Origin: Calditrichota bacterium
GTDB lineage: Bacteria; Zhuqueibacterota; Zhuqueibacteria; Zhuqueibacterales; Geothermadaptataceae
Direction of reading: 5' to 3'
DNA length: 64,000 nt
NCBI GenBank assembly: GCA_008501765.1
Contig: QQUE01000002.1
Span: forward strand, 432,336-496,335
How positions within the stretch are numbered: position 1 is the stretch's first letter; every line of letters begins with the position of its first letter. Shown here piece by piece: positions 15,442 through 24,674 of the stretch. The notes below the pieces were generated by a model. The model had not been told where the DNA came from. It ran no database searches and saw only the letters and a program-made list of their open reading frames with translations. The position numbers were made by a program, and so were the translations under genes.

Positions 15442-17565
15442 ATGAATCGAATGCAGCCAGTAAATTTTTACTCCCGCAAAATCTTATTTATGCAAGTTAT
15501 TTTAATTACAGCGTTTACCTTGTTTTTCTTACCACCCGGTCAGGCAAAACCAGCTAACGGCCCAAATCCGGTCCTTTTCCCGGTGCCCGAGTCTCTTAAA
15601 TCGGCGGTATCTTTTTGGAAACTGGTTTATGCGGAATACCCATCCAACAAAGTAATGATCCACGATGCGCGCGATTTGGGCATCATTTATGATGTAATAA
15701 ATTTTAATGATCTTTATGCAAATCCTAACAATATCAGCAATCGCAACAAGTGGCGCCGAATTGAAAAAATAAAGAAACGCTATAAATCCGAGCTCTATCG
15801 GCTTGCCAACAAGATACTGAAAAAGCAGAAATTATCTGCAAACGAGACTCGACTGGCAGCACTTTTCGGGGACAAGGCATCGTATAAACGCATTCGTGAG
15901 GCTGCAAAAAATATTCGGGGGCAACAAGGCCTGAAAAACGAATTTAAAGCGGGGCTTGAGCGCTCGGGACTTTATTCCGCTCATATTACCAGGATTTTTG
16001 AGGAAAATGAATTGCCAGTCGAATTAACGATGCTCCCCCACGTCGAATCGTCCTTTAATTTCAAAGCTTATTCTAAATACGGCGCCGCTGGAATCTGGCA
16101 ATTTACGCGCAGCACTGGCCGCATGTATATGAAAATCAACTACGATATTGACGAACGCTCAGATCCCATTATTGCTTCAGAAGCGGCAGCAAAATTATTA
16201 AAGAAAAATTATCAGGATTTGCAATCATGGCCGCTGGCAATTACAGCCTACAATCATGGGCGTGCCGGAATGAAACGCGCCCAAAAAAGGCATGGCAATG
16301 ATATTGGAAAAATTGTTAAAAATTACCGGAGCCGAACTTTTGGTTTTGCTTCGCGAAACTTTTATGCGGAATTTATAGCTGCCTATGCTGTTGCCTCAAA
16401 TTATCAGGAATTCTTTGGGCCGGTCGTTTTTAAAAATCCGATTGAATTCGTCACCTTTAAAACCCAGCGCTATCATAGTGCAAAAAGCATCTGCAAAACC
16501 TTTAATCTGACAATTAATGAATTGAAAAATCTTAATCCGGCATTGCGTTCGCCTGTGTTGCGCGGGCAAAGAAGAATTCCCAAAAAATATACTCTACGCA
16601 TCCCCGACCGGGCTGAGGTGGACGAAAAAGCATTGTGGGCCGCCATATCCCCGGCAGAAAAATTCGAGGAGCAGATTTATTCGGACTATTATCGGGTCCG
16701 GCGTGGGGATAATTTGAGCGCAATTGCCCGACGAACACGCTCATCAATTCCTGATTTAATGGCGTATAATGATTTGCCCAATGCCCACCGCATTTATGTG
16801 GGGCAGATTATAAAAATTCCAAACGGCAAAAACACACCGCAATCCAAGCCGCCGGTGATTGATTTAAAACCGACAACGGCTGTTGCCGCCGCATTTAAGC
16901 CGGAGATAAAAATACCCGCAGCTGACAATAAAAATATGACGCCGACCGGGGTCACAAGCGAGGGGTTTTTCAAGCTTGCTGACGGGCTTTCGACGCCGGG
17001 GCAATATATCGCGCCACCGAATATGCGTACAGAATTTGTCACTCGTGATGAATCAAAGATGGTTTTGGTTCCGCAACAAGAGCCGCTGGTCGAGGTAAAC
17101 GAAATCGCAGCACCCCTTGAATTTGTTCCCGAACCCCCAAGCGAATGGATCACGGTTGAACCCGAAGAAACCCTCGGACACTTTGCCGAGTGGCTGGAAA
17201 TTTCGGCTCGTGAACTGCGTAAAATTAATGGATTCGGTTACAATCGCGCTATTCATGTTGGACAAAAATTAAAATTGACTTACCGAAAAATTGCGCCGGA
17301 AGAATTTCAACGGCGGCGTTTCGAGTATCAAAAAAGTATTGAAGAAGACTTTTTTTCCACCTTTGTTGTCGATACGGTTATCACACATAAAGTAAAACGC
17401 GGGCAATCAATTTGGGCTATCACCAACAATATTTACGATATTCCCCTCTGGCTTGTGATGAAATACAACCCTGATAGCAACCTGCAGGAATTGCACATCG
17501 GCGACCAAATAAAAATACCTACTCTCGTCAATCGAACCGACGGGGAACCGGGCCAAGATGAGTGA
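15442..17565 (+). CDS. Lytic murein transglycosylase with three LysM domains (MltD-like)
   Basis: A 707-aa exported enzyme cleaving the glycan strand of peptidoglycan to 1,6-anhydro-muropeptides. Signal peptide about 14-35 (ends GQAKP). The GH23/SLT domain (about 170-320) has LPHVESSFNFKAYSKYGAAG with the catalytic Glu, WQFTRSTGR and LAITAYNHGRAGM. Three LysM repeats bind the wall: about 412-456 (YYRVRRGDNLSAIARR, YVGQIIKIP), about 570-615 (VGQKLKLTY) and about 645-695 (KVKRGQSIWAI, IGDQIKIP). The Pro-rich linker between LysM 1 and 2 is unusually long (about 110 residues). GGAAGAT precedes the start by 5-11 nt. It leads a cluster of wall enzymes on the plus strand. Confidence 0.93.
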   Translation: MNRMQPVNFYSRKILFMQVILITAFTLFFLPPGQAKPANGPNPVLFPVPESLKSAVSFWKLVYAEYPSNKVMIHDARDLGIIYDVINFNDLYANPNNISNRNKWRRIEKIKKRYKSELYRLANKILKKQKLSANETRLAALFGDKASYKRIREAAKNIRGQQGLKNEFKAGLERSGLYSAHITRIFEENELPVELTMLPHVESSFNFKAYSKYGAAGIWQFTRSTGRMYMKINYDIDERSDPIIASEAAAKLLKKNYQDLQSWPLAITAYNHGRAGMKRAQKRHGNDIGKIVKNYRSRTFGFASRNFYAEFIAAYAVASNYQEFFGPVVFKNPIEFVTFKTQRYHSAKSICKTFNLTINELKNLNPALRSPVLRGQRRIPKKYTLRIPDRAEVDEKALWAAISPAEKFEEQIYSDYYRVRRGDNLSAIARRTRSSIPDLMAYNDLPNAHRIYVGQIIKIPNGKNTPQSKPPVIDLKPTTAVAAAFKPEIKIPAADNKNMTPTGVTSEGFFKLADGLSTPGQYIAPPNMRTEFVTRDESKMVLVPQQEPLVEVNEIAAPLEFVPEPPSEWITVEPEETLGHFAEWLEISARELRKINGFGYNRAIHVGQKLKLTYRKIAPEEFQRRRFEYQKSIEEDFFSTFVVDTVITHKVKRGQSIWAITNNIYDIPLWLVMKYNPDSNLQELHIGDQIKIPTLVNRTDGEPGQDE

Positions 17566-17578
17566 AATTTAAAACAGA

Positions 17579-17609
17579 AAACCGCATCATCGAATGCGGT
17601 TTTTTTTTG
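17579..17609 (+). terminator. Intrinsic terminator
   Basis: Stem ACCGCAT/ATGCGGT (17581-17587 with 17594-17600) followed by a run of ten T residues, 14 nt after the transglycosylase stop. Confidence 0.85.
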
Positions 17610-17711
17610 CCCCTCGCTCATAAAATTCGACAAGCAGCCACTAAGATTGTGAAACGTGTATTCAGTCCCTCAATATCTCTTCTCCTAAATTTTTTACTTA
17701 ACCGTGTAAAG

Positions 17712-17797
17712 GTGCCGAGCACTTATTCGCTTTTTGTTAAATACGAGCATGATATTTAACCTCTCAAGTTTTATAAAATCCAATAAGTGCGCGGCAC
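17712..17797. repeat. 16-bp inverted repeat pair
   Basis: GTGCCGAGCACTTATT (17712-17727) and AATAAGTGCGCGGCAC (17782-17797) are inverted copies matching at 15 of 16 positions, with 54 bp between. They could be the ends of a tiny mobile-element remnant or operator half-sites upstream of the muramidase gene. No ORF lies between. Confidence 0.6.
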
Positions 17798-17888
17798 ATC
17801 ATCTGAAATTTATGAATAAAATCTTGTTTTTGATGAAAAAATACGATACTAATTAATTCGCAAACTTAACTAATACAAAGCCCATATT

Positions 17889-19118
17889 ATGAAAAAAGTA
17901 CTCACATTAGTATCAATTATTATTTTATGCGTTAACTATGGATTCGCGGGTCAAGCAAAAACAGGTCTTGATGTTTTAAAAGCCAATGAGTTCAAAAGTC
18001 TCCACGGGCTCAGAATTGGCGTCATTACAAATCAAACCGCGGTAGACTTCCATGGCACCCACATCATCGAATTATTCAAAGCGAACGAAAACGTGCAACT
18101 CACCGCCATTTTTGGACCGGAACACGGCGTCTTTGGCAAAGCAGAAGCTGGGAAAAAAATAGCATCAACAACAGATTCCACCAAAATTCCAGTTTACAGC
18201 CTTTATGGAATCACCCGGTCACCGACGGCCGATATGTTCAAAAATATTGACGCCCTCGTTTTTGACATTCAGGACGTCGGCACGCGATTTTATACTTACA
18301 TCAGCACGATGTGCAAAACCATGGAAGCCGCCGCAGAGTTTGGCGTAAAATATATCGTATTGGATCGCCCAAATCCCATCGGCGGGCTCATTGTCGAGGG
18401 GCCGGTACTCGATCCCGAATTGAAGAGTTTTGTCGGAATCCAGCCAATTGCGCTGCGCCACGCGATGACGGTCGGAGAATTGGCAACGATGTTCAATGAA
18501 GAAGGCTGGCTGCAAGCCGGGAAAAAAGTTGATCTAACAATCATCAAAATGCAGGATTGGCAGCGGCACATGCACTTCGAAGACACCGGGCTTTCATGGA
18601 TTCCACCTTCACCGAACATGCCAACAACCCAGACAGCTCTGCTGTATTGCGGCATGGGTCTCATCGAAGGGACAAATTTTTCTGAAGGCCGTGGAACCCG
18701 TGCCCCCTTTCAGAAAGTTGGCGCTCCCTGGCTCGATGCAAATATATTAATCGCCCGGTTAAAAGAACAAAATATTCAAGGCATTCGGCTCAAACCGGTA
18801 CGGTTCACACCCATCGATATTCCGGGCATGGCAACCAACAATAAATACTCCGGTGAAATTTGTCAGGGAATCGAGGTGAGTATTTTGGATGCCGCAAATT
18901 TTAAATCCGTTGAATTTGGTTTTAAATTGCTGACAAGTCTGCAAGAACTGTATCCGCAACATTTTGAGTTAAAACCGCGCCGGCTGAACAAGTTATCGGG
19001 CCAAAACTGGGTTGCTAACGCGATTAAAGATGGGCGAACTTCGGAGCAAATGATTGCATCGTCACAGGGTGATTTGCACAAGTTTGAAAAAATACGAAAA
19101 AAATACCTGCTTTATTGA
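17889..19118 (+). CDS. namZ: NamZ-type exo-beta-N-acetylmuramidase (DUF1343)
   Basis: A 409-aa exported protein of the DUF1343 family, whose characterised member NamZ removes terminal MurNAc from peptidoglycan-derived disaccharides. Signal peptide about 1-20 (ends GFAGQ). The family landmarks run through the protein: LRIGVITNQTAVD, FGPEHGVFG, PVYSLYG, DALVFDIQDVGTRFYTYIST (about 118-137), YIVLDRPNPIGG, WIPPSPNMPT and LIEGTNFSEGRGTRAPF. Length is normal for the family. No clear Shine-Dalgarno precedes the ATG. It lies between a transglycosylase and an NlpC/P60 peptidase, supporting a role in wall turnover or muropeptide salvage. Confidence 0.9.
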   Translation: MKKVLTLVSIIILCVNYGFAGQAKTGLDVLKANEFKSLHGLRIGVITNQTAVDFHGTHIIELFKANENVQLTAIFGPEHGVFGKAEAGKKIASTTDSTKIPVYSLYGITRSPTADMFKNIDALVFDIQDVGTRFYTYISTMCKTMEAAAEFGVKYIVLDRPNPIGGLIVEGPVLDPELKSFVGIQPIALRHAMTVGELATMFNEEGWLQAGKKVDLTIIKMQDWQRHMHFEDTGLSWIPPSPNMPTTQTALLYCGMGLIEGTNFSEGRGTRAPFQKVGAPWLDANILIARLKEQNIQGIRLKPVRFTPIDIPGMATNNKYSGEICQGIEVSILDAANFKSVEFGFKLLTSLQELYPQHFELKPRRLNKLSGQNWVANAIKDGRTSEQMIASSQGDLHKFEKIRKKYLLY

Positions 19119-19164
19119 ACTGACAGACAGTGCTCAAATTTTAATCTGATTCCGGCTATTAAAA

Positions 19165-19614
19165 ATGACATTTTCAAAATTGCCCACCGTCGATATCTTG
19201 ATATTCCTCATTGGAAACTTGGTAAATATTCTCATCAGCGCGATTATGATTTCCCGGACGAGTAGCTGGAAGAAATTTGAATTTTATTCCGGACTCATAA
19301 TCGTGACTATGGCCATTCCGCTTGCTGCCTGCGTTTATCTCAACTTCATCGAAAATCGCGGTGTTTGGACTGTCATTTTACCGCTGTTTTTAATTGTTTA
19401 CTGCCTTATAGAATTAATCTTTGACTATATTTTCAAAAGCAATTTCCGGGAAACCAATCTTCTCTGGCCGTATCTGCTTGTTTTTTATTTGGCACTCATG
19501 GGCATGATTGGCTATGCCTTTTTACTGGGTAAGCCGTTCGGTTTTATTACTCTATCCACTTATTTTTTGAGCCTGTTCGCAACGCGGTATTCCTATACCC
19601 GTGTCGGTCATTGA
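19165..19614 (+). CDS. Integral membrane protein, unknown
   Basis: A 149-aa protein that is nearly all membrane: hydrophobic segments at about 9-28, 38-60, 67-88, 100-122 and 125-143. No catalytic motif or named family is recognised. The end overlaps the open frame of the NlpC/P60 gene region and the spacing (46 nt after NamZ, 56 nt before the next start) suggests co-transcription with both neighbours. Possibly an accessory of the wall-turnover cluster, but no function is claimed. Confidence 0.65.
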   Translation: MTFSKLPTVDILIFLIGNLVNILISAIMISRTSSWKKFEFYSGLIIVTMAIPLAACVYLNFIENRGVWTVILPLFLIVYCLIELIFDYIFKSNFRETNLLWPYLLVFYLALMGMIGYAFLLGKPFGFITLSTYFLSLFATRYSYTRVGH

Positions 19615-19670
19615 TAATTTTTTTCTCAAAAGGCATATTTCTATTTTATTTTTCAAACGAGAGCGTAAAG

Positions 19671-20825
19671 ATGCCCCAAATCGTCAAATCAGAGCAACTG
19701 CAATCACTGGCAGTTTTTTTTATCTGTTTCATTCTCCTTTTTTCCTGCCAGCAAAATCCACCGCACGTCCCGGAATCAATCACCCAAATTATCGATAAAA
19801 CAAAGGTTGAATTCTGCCCCGACCGTCGACTTGCTGTATTCGATCTAAAAACATCCACAGTCGGTGATTCAATTTTTATCAGCGGGGAAATTGATAATCC
19901 TGATGCATTAAAAACTCTCTCGGGAAACCTTGGCTCTTTGGATGGCAATAATAAAATCAATATCCAAATTTCGCTTCTGCCGGATAGCACGGTCGGCCAC
20001 AAAAATTGGGGTTTGATATCCGTAAGTGTGGCCAATCTACGCTCAAAACCCGGATATAGCGCTGAGCTGCTCAATCAAGTTTTAATGGGCACATTTGTTG
20101 AAATTTTAAAGAAAAAGAAAGGCTGGTATTATGTCCGTGTAGCCGATGGCTATCTCGGATGGATGAACGGCACTTTTTTTAGCCGGCTCCCGGAAGAAGA
20201 AAAACAAGCGTGGGAGGAAGAAAAACGGCTTGTTTTCCACCAACTTTACGGCAAAATTTATGAGAATCCGGATGCGAGCAGCATGATAAAATCGGATGTC
20301 GTCGGCGGAAATATTCTCAACATTGTAGAGCAAGGCGCCGTCTGGTCAAAAGTTAAATGGACGGAAAAAGAGAGTGGTTACGTTAAAACCAATCAATGCA
20401 CAGATTTTGATGTTTGGATGAAAACAAAATCCGTTGATGCGGATGAACTTATAAAAACAGCTTTTCAGTTCAAAGGATTACCTTATCTATGGGGAGGGAA
20501 TAGCACCAAAGGTGTCGATTGCTCAGGATTTACACAATCGATATTTAAATGGAACGGTTTTAATCTTTTACGCGACGCAAGTCAGCAATACCGACAGGGA
20601 AAAGTAGTGACAACAGGGGATAATTTTGAGAATTTGCACCCGGGCGATTTGTTGTTTTTTGGACTGCGTGAGAATAAAATTATCCATGTCGGGTTGTATT
20701 TAGGGCAGAAAGAATACATGCATTCCAGCGGTCATGTGAAAATCAACAGCTTTGATTCCACCGCAGCCAATTTTAGCCGATATCGTTTTGATACGTTCAG
20801 AGGAGCAAGACGTATTCTGAATTGA
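19671..20825 (+). CDS. NlpC/P60 peptidase lipoprotein with SH3b domains
   Basis: A 384-aa predicted lipoprotein that cuts peptide stems of peptidoglycan (gamma-D-Glu-diaminoacid type in relatives). The leader ends LLFSCQQ, making Cys about 24 the lipid anchor. Two SH3b modules (about 125-180, SVANLRSKPGYSAELLNQV; about 195-245, GKIYENPDAS and GYVKTNQC) precede the C40 catalytic domain (about 258-384). The nucleophile is in TKGVDCSGFTQ, the catalytic His in IIHVGLYLG and a third polar residue near YMHSSGHV. The ATG at 19671 is chosen because the signal peptide starts there; the frame is open 20 codons further up. It converges on the PilZ gene with 23 nt between. Confidence 0.92.
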   Translation: MPQIVKSEQLQSLAVFFICFILLFSCQQNPPHVPESITQIIDKTKVEFCPDRRLAVFDLKTSTVGDSIFISGEIDNPDALKTLSGNLGSLDGNNKINIQISLLPDSTVGHKNWGLISVSVANLRSKPGYSAELLNQVLMGTFVEILKKKKGWYYVRVADGYLGWMNGTFFSRLPEEEKQAWEEEKRLVFHQLYGKIYENPDASSMIKSDVVGGNILNIVEQGAVWSKVKWTEKESGYVKTNQCTDFDVWMKTKSVDADELIKTAFQFKGLPYLWGGNSTKGVDCSGFTQSIFKWNGFNLLRDASQQYRQGKVVTTGDNFENLHPGDLLFFGLRENKIIHVGLYLGQKEYMHSSGHVKINSFDSTAANFSRYRFDTFRGARRILN

Positions 20826-20848
20826 GTTCGAATGGGAGTGCTGAATAG

Positions 20849-21496
20849 TTATTGTCGCTGATAACCGCCGGTTCCCTTGCGGCAGAGATCCAAATATTCC
20901 ACCAACAGGCCTTTTTGATATCGTTGCCCGGTATTCTTCAGTGAATCGATAACGCAATAAAACCACCAGCGTTCTTCCGGCGGCAGTCCGAAGGCAATAT
21001 CGTGAAAATTATAATGCAAGTCCGTGCGTCGTTCACCGCGTCGATGGATGTCGCGGACTTTGCCATAAGCCTGGGTCTGTTGCAATCGGGCAAGAAAAAA
21101 ATTCTTGTTTACTTCCAATCTTTGAGCGCGCTTGCGAACGATTTCTTCATTTTCGTTAATTTCATGCAAGTTTGACAATACCGCAGAAAATTCAACTCCT
21201 AATTCAATGCCTTGCCGACCAGAAAGGGCTTTCTTACGACGGACGATCCCGGAAAATATCAGCGGATTACCAAAAGTGGTCGAAAAAACATAAATTCGAT
21301 CAAAATAGGTATTGATAGCAGGGATTTCTGTAGTTTCCCGCGAAATCGCACAGCGTAACCCGCCGCCCCCGACATCCAGCAAGCGTGCTTTTATGCGGGA
21401 TCCATTTGGCAAAATAAATTCTGCCCGGCCGCCCTTGCGGTTTTTAAATTGCATGCGAAAATGTTTACGCCGATCATTTTTTATTTCTAAACTCAT
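20849..21496 (-). CDS. PilZ-domain protein
   Basis: A 215-aa cytosolic protein with a PilZ domain (about 1-115). The c-di-GMP contact motifs are visible: NDRRKHFRM (RxxxR) near the start and LLDVGGGGLRC ([D/N]xSxxG type, here Gly in place of Ser). The remaining 100 residues are basic and helical (RKRAQRLEVNK, RRGERRT, PPEERWWFYCVID) and are not recognised. It likely couples c-di-GMP level to motility or envelope functions. The ATG at 21496 has TTGGAG 9 nt upstream and is preferred to a TTG at 21511. No cyclase or phosphodiesterase is in the window. Confidence 0.8.
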   Translation of the reverse strand: MSLEIKNDRRKHFRMQFKNRKGGRAEFILPNGSRIKARLLDVGGGGLRCAISRETTEIPAINTYFDRIYVFSTTFGNPLIFSGIVRRKKALSGRQGIELGVEFSAVLSNLHEINENEEIVRKRAQRLEVNKNFFLARLQQTQAYGKVRDIHRRGERRTDLHYNFHDIAFGLPPEERWWFYCVIDSLKNTGQRYQKGLLVEYLDLCRKGTGGYQRQ

Positions 21497-21826
21497 GGTT
21501 GGATACTCCAAAATGATGCGTTCTGGGAATGGATTTTTGATAATATTTTGGGAGAGACAAACAAGTCAACATATCCTGTTTCATTGAAAAAGGCAAATAA
21601 AATTCAGTTCATTTATTTTACAATGCTATCACTTTTTGTCAGGAATTTCAGGAAAATCAGCGCGTTTTCCAAACAATCGGTCATCGGTCAGTTCAGACTT
21701 TAAAATACCCGCATAAATAAATCGGCAAAGGTCTCTTATTTATCGGCATTTTTATCAGATATTTAATTTAAATGGAATCGCTGTTTGAGTAAATTGAAGA
21801 ATTTGGCAGGTCATCTAAAAATAGAA
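21497..21826. other. Intergenic, nothing recognised
   Basis: About 330 AT-rich bases between the PilZ and FecR-like genes, both on the minus strand. Apart from a short direct repeat (ATCGGTCATCGGTCA near 21676) I see no ORF, tRNA, riboswitch or convincing terminator. Confidence 0.4.
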
Positions 21827-22801
21827 TTACTTCGAAAAAATCAGGGAATCACGACGGCTGTTCCAGCGCATCCATCGTTCAGTGGCATCCATTTCAACAG
21901 CGATTTCGGAAGCTATGAGCCGGCCTGTTGCCGAGATGTGAATTGATTGATTAGCAGCAATCGATTTTTCCCATGCTGCCGGTATTGCTGTATTTCCCTT
22001 TTGCTTCGCCCCATCGATCGACGAACCCAATGACATTTGCGCTAAAACAGTTCCCGAATAAACATGAATAGCCATCGATTTATCTTCCGCCACGATAGCC
22101 TGAAAATTAGCCCCATTTACCCGCATTGTGGAATTTGGAAACCGCAACTCAAAAAAGCCATTTTTACTCGGAACATCAGGCATGTTTAACCATAGTTTGC
22201 CTCGTTCCAATCTACAGGTTGTCGTGACGCGCCCCTTCTGGTGAAATTGAAAATGCTCGATTTCAAATTCTGAAGCAGGCCCGATGCGGACCAGGGATTT
22301 ATTAGCGAAGAGAATTTCAGCCCACCCGTCGTCTGTGCGAATTTTAGTCCCGGATCCGAGAATTAAATTAGAATTAATGGGAACCCATGCAGACTCAACC
22401 GGTGATTTTACAGTTACAAGCCCATCTGCAAAAGTCAAAACGGCCTCACCACTTTTCTTCTGCGGAACTCCCAAAGTAGTGCTGGTAGAGAAATCCGGTT
22501 TTCTGAAAATCTGTGTTTCCATTTCCATTTTCGTCATATTTGGAAAGAAAACAGTGTCCCCGCTGGCAATATTATTAAAGTCGGCCAAGTGCTGATTGTA
22601 ATGACGCAGAACCTGGTCAAGAAATGCGTTGTAGTTTTTATACTCCCGAAACGCTAGCAGAGAAACACTTTCATTTTTGCCAGCGATACGGAATGTTTTA
22701 TCCTGCTTGTTTTGAATTAACAATCCAAGGATAAAGTCGATCATTGCAAATGCCAAAATGAGTGCGATCACTATGGGGAATAAATGGATATTTTTCTTCA
22801 A
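21827..22801 (-). CDS. FecR-domain protein, membrane-anchored
   Basis: A 324-aa protein with one N-terminal transmembrane helix (about 9-29) and a periplasmic region. A FecR-type beta domain covers about 145-260: SNLILGSGTKIRTDDGWAEI, LVRIGPASEFEIE, RLERGKLWLNM, STMRVNGANFQAIVA and YSGTVLAQ. FecR domains relay or scaffold envelope signals; this one is not beside a FecI sigma or TonB receptor. The start is a TTG at 22801, since no ATG or GTG occurs upstream before the stop. It follows an FHA gene by 25 nt and a PBP4 gene, suggesting an envelope-associated phospho-signalling set. Confidence 0.8.
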   Translation of the reverse strand: MKKNIHLFPIVIALILAFAMIDFILGLLIQNKQDKTFRIAGKNESVSLLAFREYKNYNAFLDQVLRHYNQHLADFNNIASGDTVFFPNMTKMEMETQIFRKPDFSTSTTLGVPQKKSGEAVLTFADGLVTVKSPVESAWVPINSNLILGSGTKIRTDDGWAEILFANKSLVRIGPASEFEIEHFQFHQKGRVTTTCRLERGKLWLNMPDVPSKNGFFELRFPNSTMRVNGANFQAIVAEDKSMAIHVYSGTVLAQMSLGSSIDGAKQKGNTAIPAAWEKSIAANQSIHISATGRLIASEIAVEMDATERWMRWNSRRDSLIFSK

Positions 22802-22826
22802 TCTATCGATCCGGCAATTCTATCAA

Positions 22827-23126
22827 TTACTCCTCAACAAACTTCAGGTTATAAATGCCAATTTCGATTATATCCTGATCAAATAAAACGGCTTTTTTCA
22901 GTAGTTCAGCGTTATTGACAAATACGGGATTGGTTTGGCTTAAATTGTTTATCAGCCAAATTTTTAATGTTGGCTGGAAAATAATGGATGCATGTACTCT
23001 CGAGACCGTTTTGTCCGAGAGCACCAGATCATTTTCCTCTTGCCGGCCAATATTGAATCTTTCCCCCGACAGAGCGGAAATCTGCAGATTTCCGTCCTTT
23101 TTTTTGATGAGCAACTTAGCCATCAT
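22827..23126 (-). CDS. FHA-domain protein
   Basis: A 99-aa stand-alone forkhead-associated domain that binds phospho-threonine peptides. Core motifs are present: RFNIGRQEENDLVLSD (GR at about 27-28), TVSRVHASI (S and H at about 43-46) and NPVFVNN near 67-73. The domain fills almost the whole protein. It lies 5 nt after the PBP4 gene and 25 nt before the FecR-like gene, so all three are co-transcribed. No Ser/Thr kinase is in the window, so the phosphorylated partner is unknown. Confidence 0.88.
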   Translation of the reverse strand: MMAKLLIKKKDGNLQISALSGERFNIGRQEENDLVLSDKTVSRVHASIIFQPTLKIWLINNLSQTNPVFVNNAELLKKAVLFDQDIIEIGIYNLKFVEE

Positions 23127-23131
23127 TATAC

Positions 23132-24673
23132 CTATTTTTTAACTTCCCGAAAACGGGAAATAGCATCGCAAATCTTGTCCTGTGCATTTCGGTAAGATTT
23201 AGAACTTCCTACAAAGTGCGACATCATTATCGAAAAAGCCAATTCATCTCCATCTGCAGATGTTGTATAACCTGCCAAAGATGAGACTCCGCTGAGCGTG
23301 CCTGTTTTTGCATGAACTACTGCCGCCGCTGCGGTATTTTGCATCCGTGATCTGAGCGTACCATCGACACCAGCCACCGGCAACGATGCAATAAACTCAT
23401 GCCGCCATGAAAATTCATCGTACATCGCCACCAGCAGTTTATGTGTAGTGGCCGGAGTGACCAACGTGTATCGGGATACCCCGGAGCCATCAGAAAATTT
23501 GATCCCTGTTGTGTCGATGTCCCAACTGATTAATAGTTTATTTAAAGAATGAATACCATCTCGTGCGGTTCCTGGTTTTCCGGTCGATTTTGCCCCAACG
23601 GTCTTCAAGAACAATTCTGCGCAAAGATTGCTACTCGGTTTGTTCATATCGGCAAGCAATTGTGCTAAAGATTTCGATTCGTGGGCTGCCAATGCAAGCC
23701 GTGATGCGGGTGCCATGCCTTCGATTATTTTCCCGGCGATGCCGATACCATTCGACGCGCACTCCTCTTTAAACAGGGTGCCAAAATATAGGGGTGCATT
23801 GACGATATCAACTGTAGTTTGGTCTTCCGCAAACCAGTCACCGATGAGGCCGCTCACTTCCAGTGTATTTTCTTTTTCGCGCCACCGTCGCTCGATGTTG
23901 AATTTCTCAAAAGTTTTTGTCGTATCAAATAGCTGCGAATAATAAGTCACGCTATCAACTGTCGTACTGGTATTTACAATTTTGAGGTAATCAGTAGCTG
24001 GTAAAAGTGAAATTTTGGCTGGATCATCGCTATTTACAGCAGGCCGGGAAAACACTTCGATGCAATTTTCCTGTATGGACAACGCACTCAGAGGAGCGGA
24101 GTACCAACTGCCGGCGTCATCCCACATCCAGCCATCACCTACCGACTGATCATCGAGAAAACTGGCATCACAAATAATGTCACCGGAAATATAATTTATT
24201 CCTTTGTTGCCCAATGCGTTGACAAGCCCGGCGAGATCGGCGGTTGAAAAAACGGGATCGCCACCACCAATTATATATAAATTACTCTTCAATGTGTCCG
24301 CAACGACTGTCCCCGAGTCAACAGCAATTAATGTGCGAAAACTGTAGTCCAGGCCAAGATAATTCACGGCAGCTGCGGAGGTGTATAATTTCATCGTTGA
24401 AGCAGGATGAAATAATTTGTCGGTATTATGTTCGAATAAAACTTTCCCGTCTTCTATTCGCGAAACCACAACTCCGGTATTGGCTGCGGCCAATTCGGGA
24501 TCTGCCAAAATTAAATTGAGTTCACTTTGCAATGCCTCCAATCCATAAATTGGTTCGAATTTATTAACTTGCGGGACGGTATTACTCTTCAATAAAGAAG
24601 ATGATGTTGAGCACGACTGGGTCAAAAACAGGAGACTGCTGAGCAAGGTCAAAAAAACTGGACGTAAATTCAT
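23132..24673 (-). CDS. dacB: D-Ala-D-Ala carboxypeptidase/endopeptidase, PBP4 family (S13)
   Basis: A 513-aa penicillin-binding protein of class C that trims pentapeptides and opens cross-links. The leader ends FLTQSCSTS, so it is probably a lipoprotein. Catalytic motifs in order: FHPASTMKLYTSAAA (SxxK, about 92-95), NKPSSNLCAEL (SxN, about 350) and HAKTGTLSG (KTG, about 458). The large insert between SxxK and SxN, typical of S13 enzymes, is present. The ATG at 24673 lies 1 nt past the upstream gene's TAA, indicating translational coupling; a GTG at 24682 is less likely. It groups with FHA and FecR-like genes downstream. Confidence 0.92.
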   Translation of the reverse strand: MNLRPVFLTLLSSLLFLTQSCSTSSSLLKSNTVPQVNKFEPIYGLEALQSELNLILADPELAAANTGVVVSRIEDGKVLFEHNTDKLFHPASTMKLYTSAAAVNYLGLDYSFRTLIAVDSGTVVADTLKSNLYIIGGGDPVFSTADLAGLVNALGNKGINYISGDIICDASFLDDQSVGDGWMWDDAGSWYSAPLSALSIQENCIEVFSRPAVNSDDPAKISLLPATDYLKIVNTSTTVDSVTYYSQLFDTTKTFEKFNIERRWREKENTLEVSGLIGDWFAEDQTTVDIVNAPLYFGTLFKEECASNGIGIAGKIIEGMAPASRLALAAHESKSLAQLLADMNKPSSNLCAELFLKTVGAKSTGKPGTARDGIHSLNKLLISWDIDTTGIKFSDGSGVSRYTLVTPATTHKLLVAMYDEFSWRHEFIASLPVAGVDGTLRSRMQNTAAAAVVHAKTGTLSGVSSLAGYTTSADGDELAFSIMMSHFVGSSKSYRNAQDKICDAISRFREVKK

Positions 24674-24674
24674 A

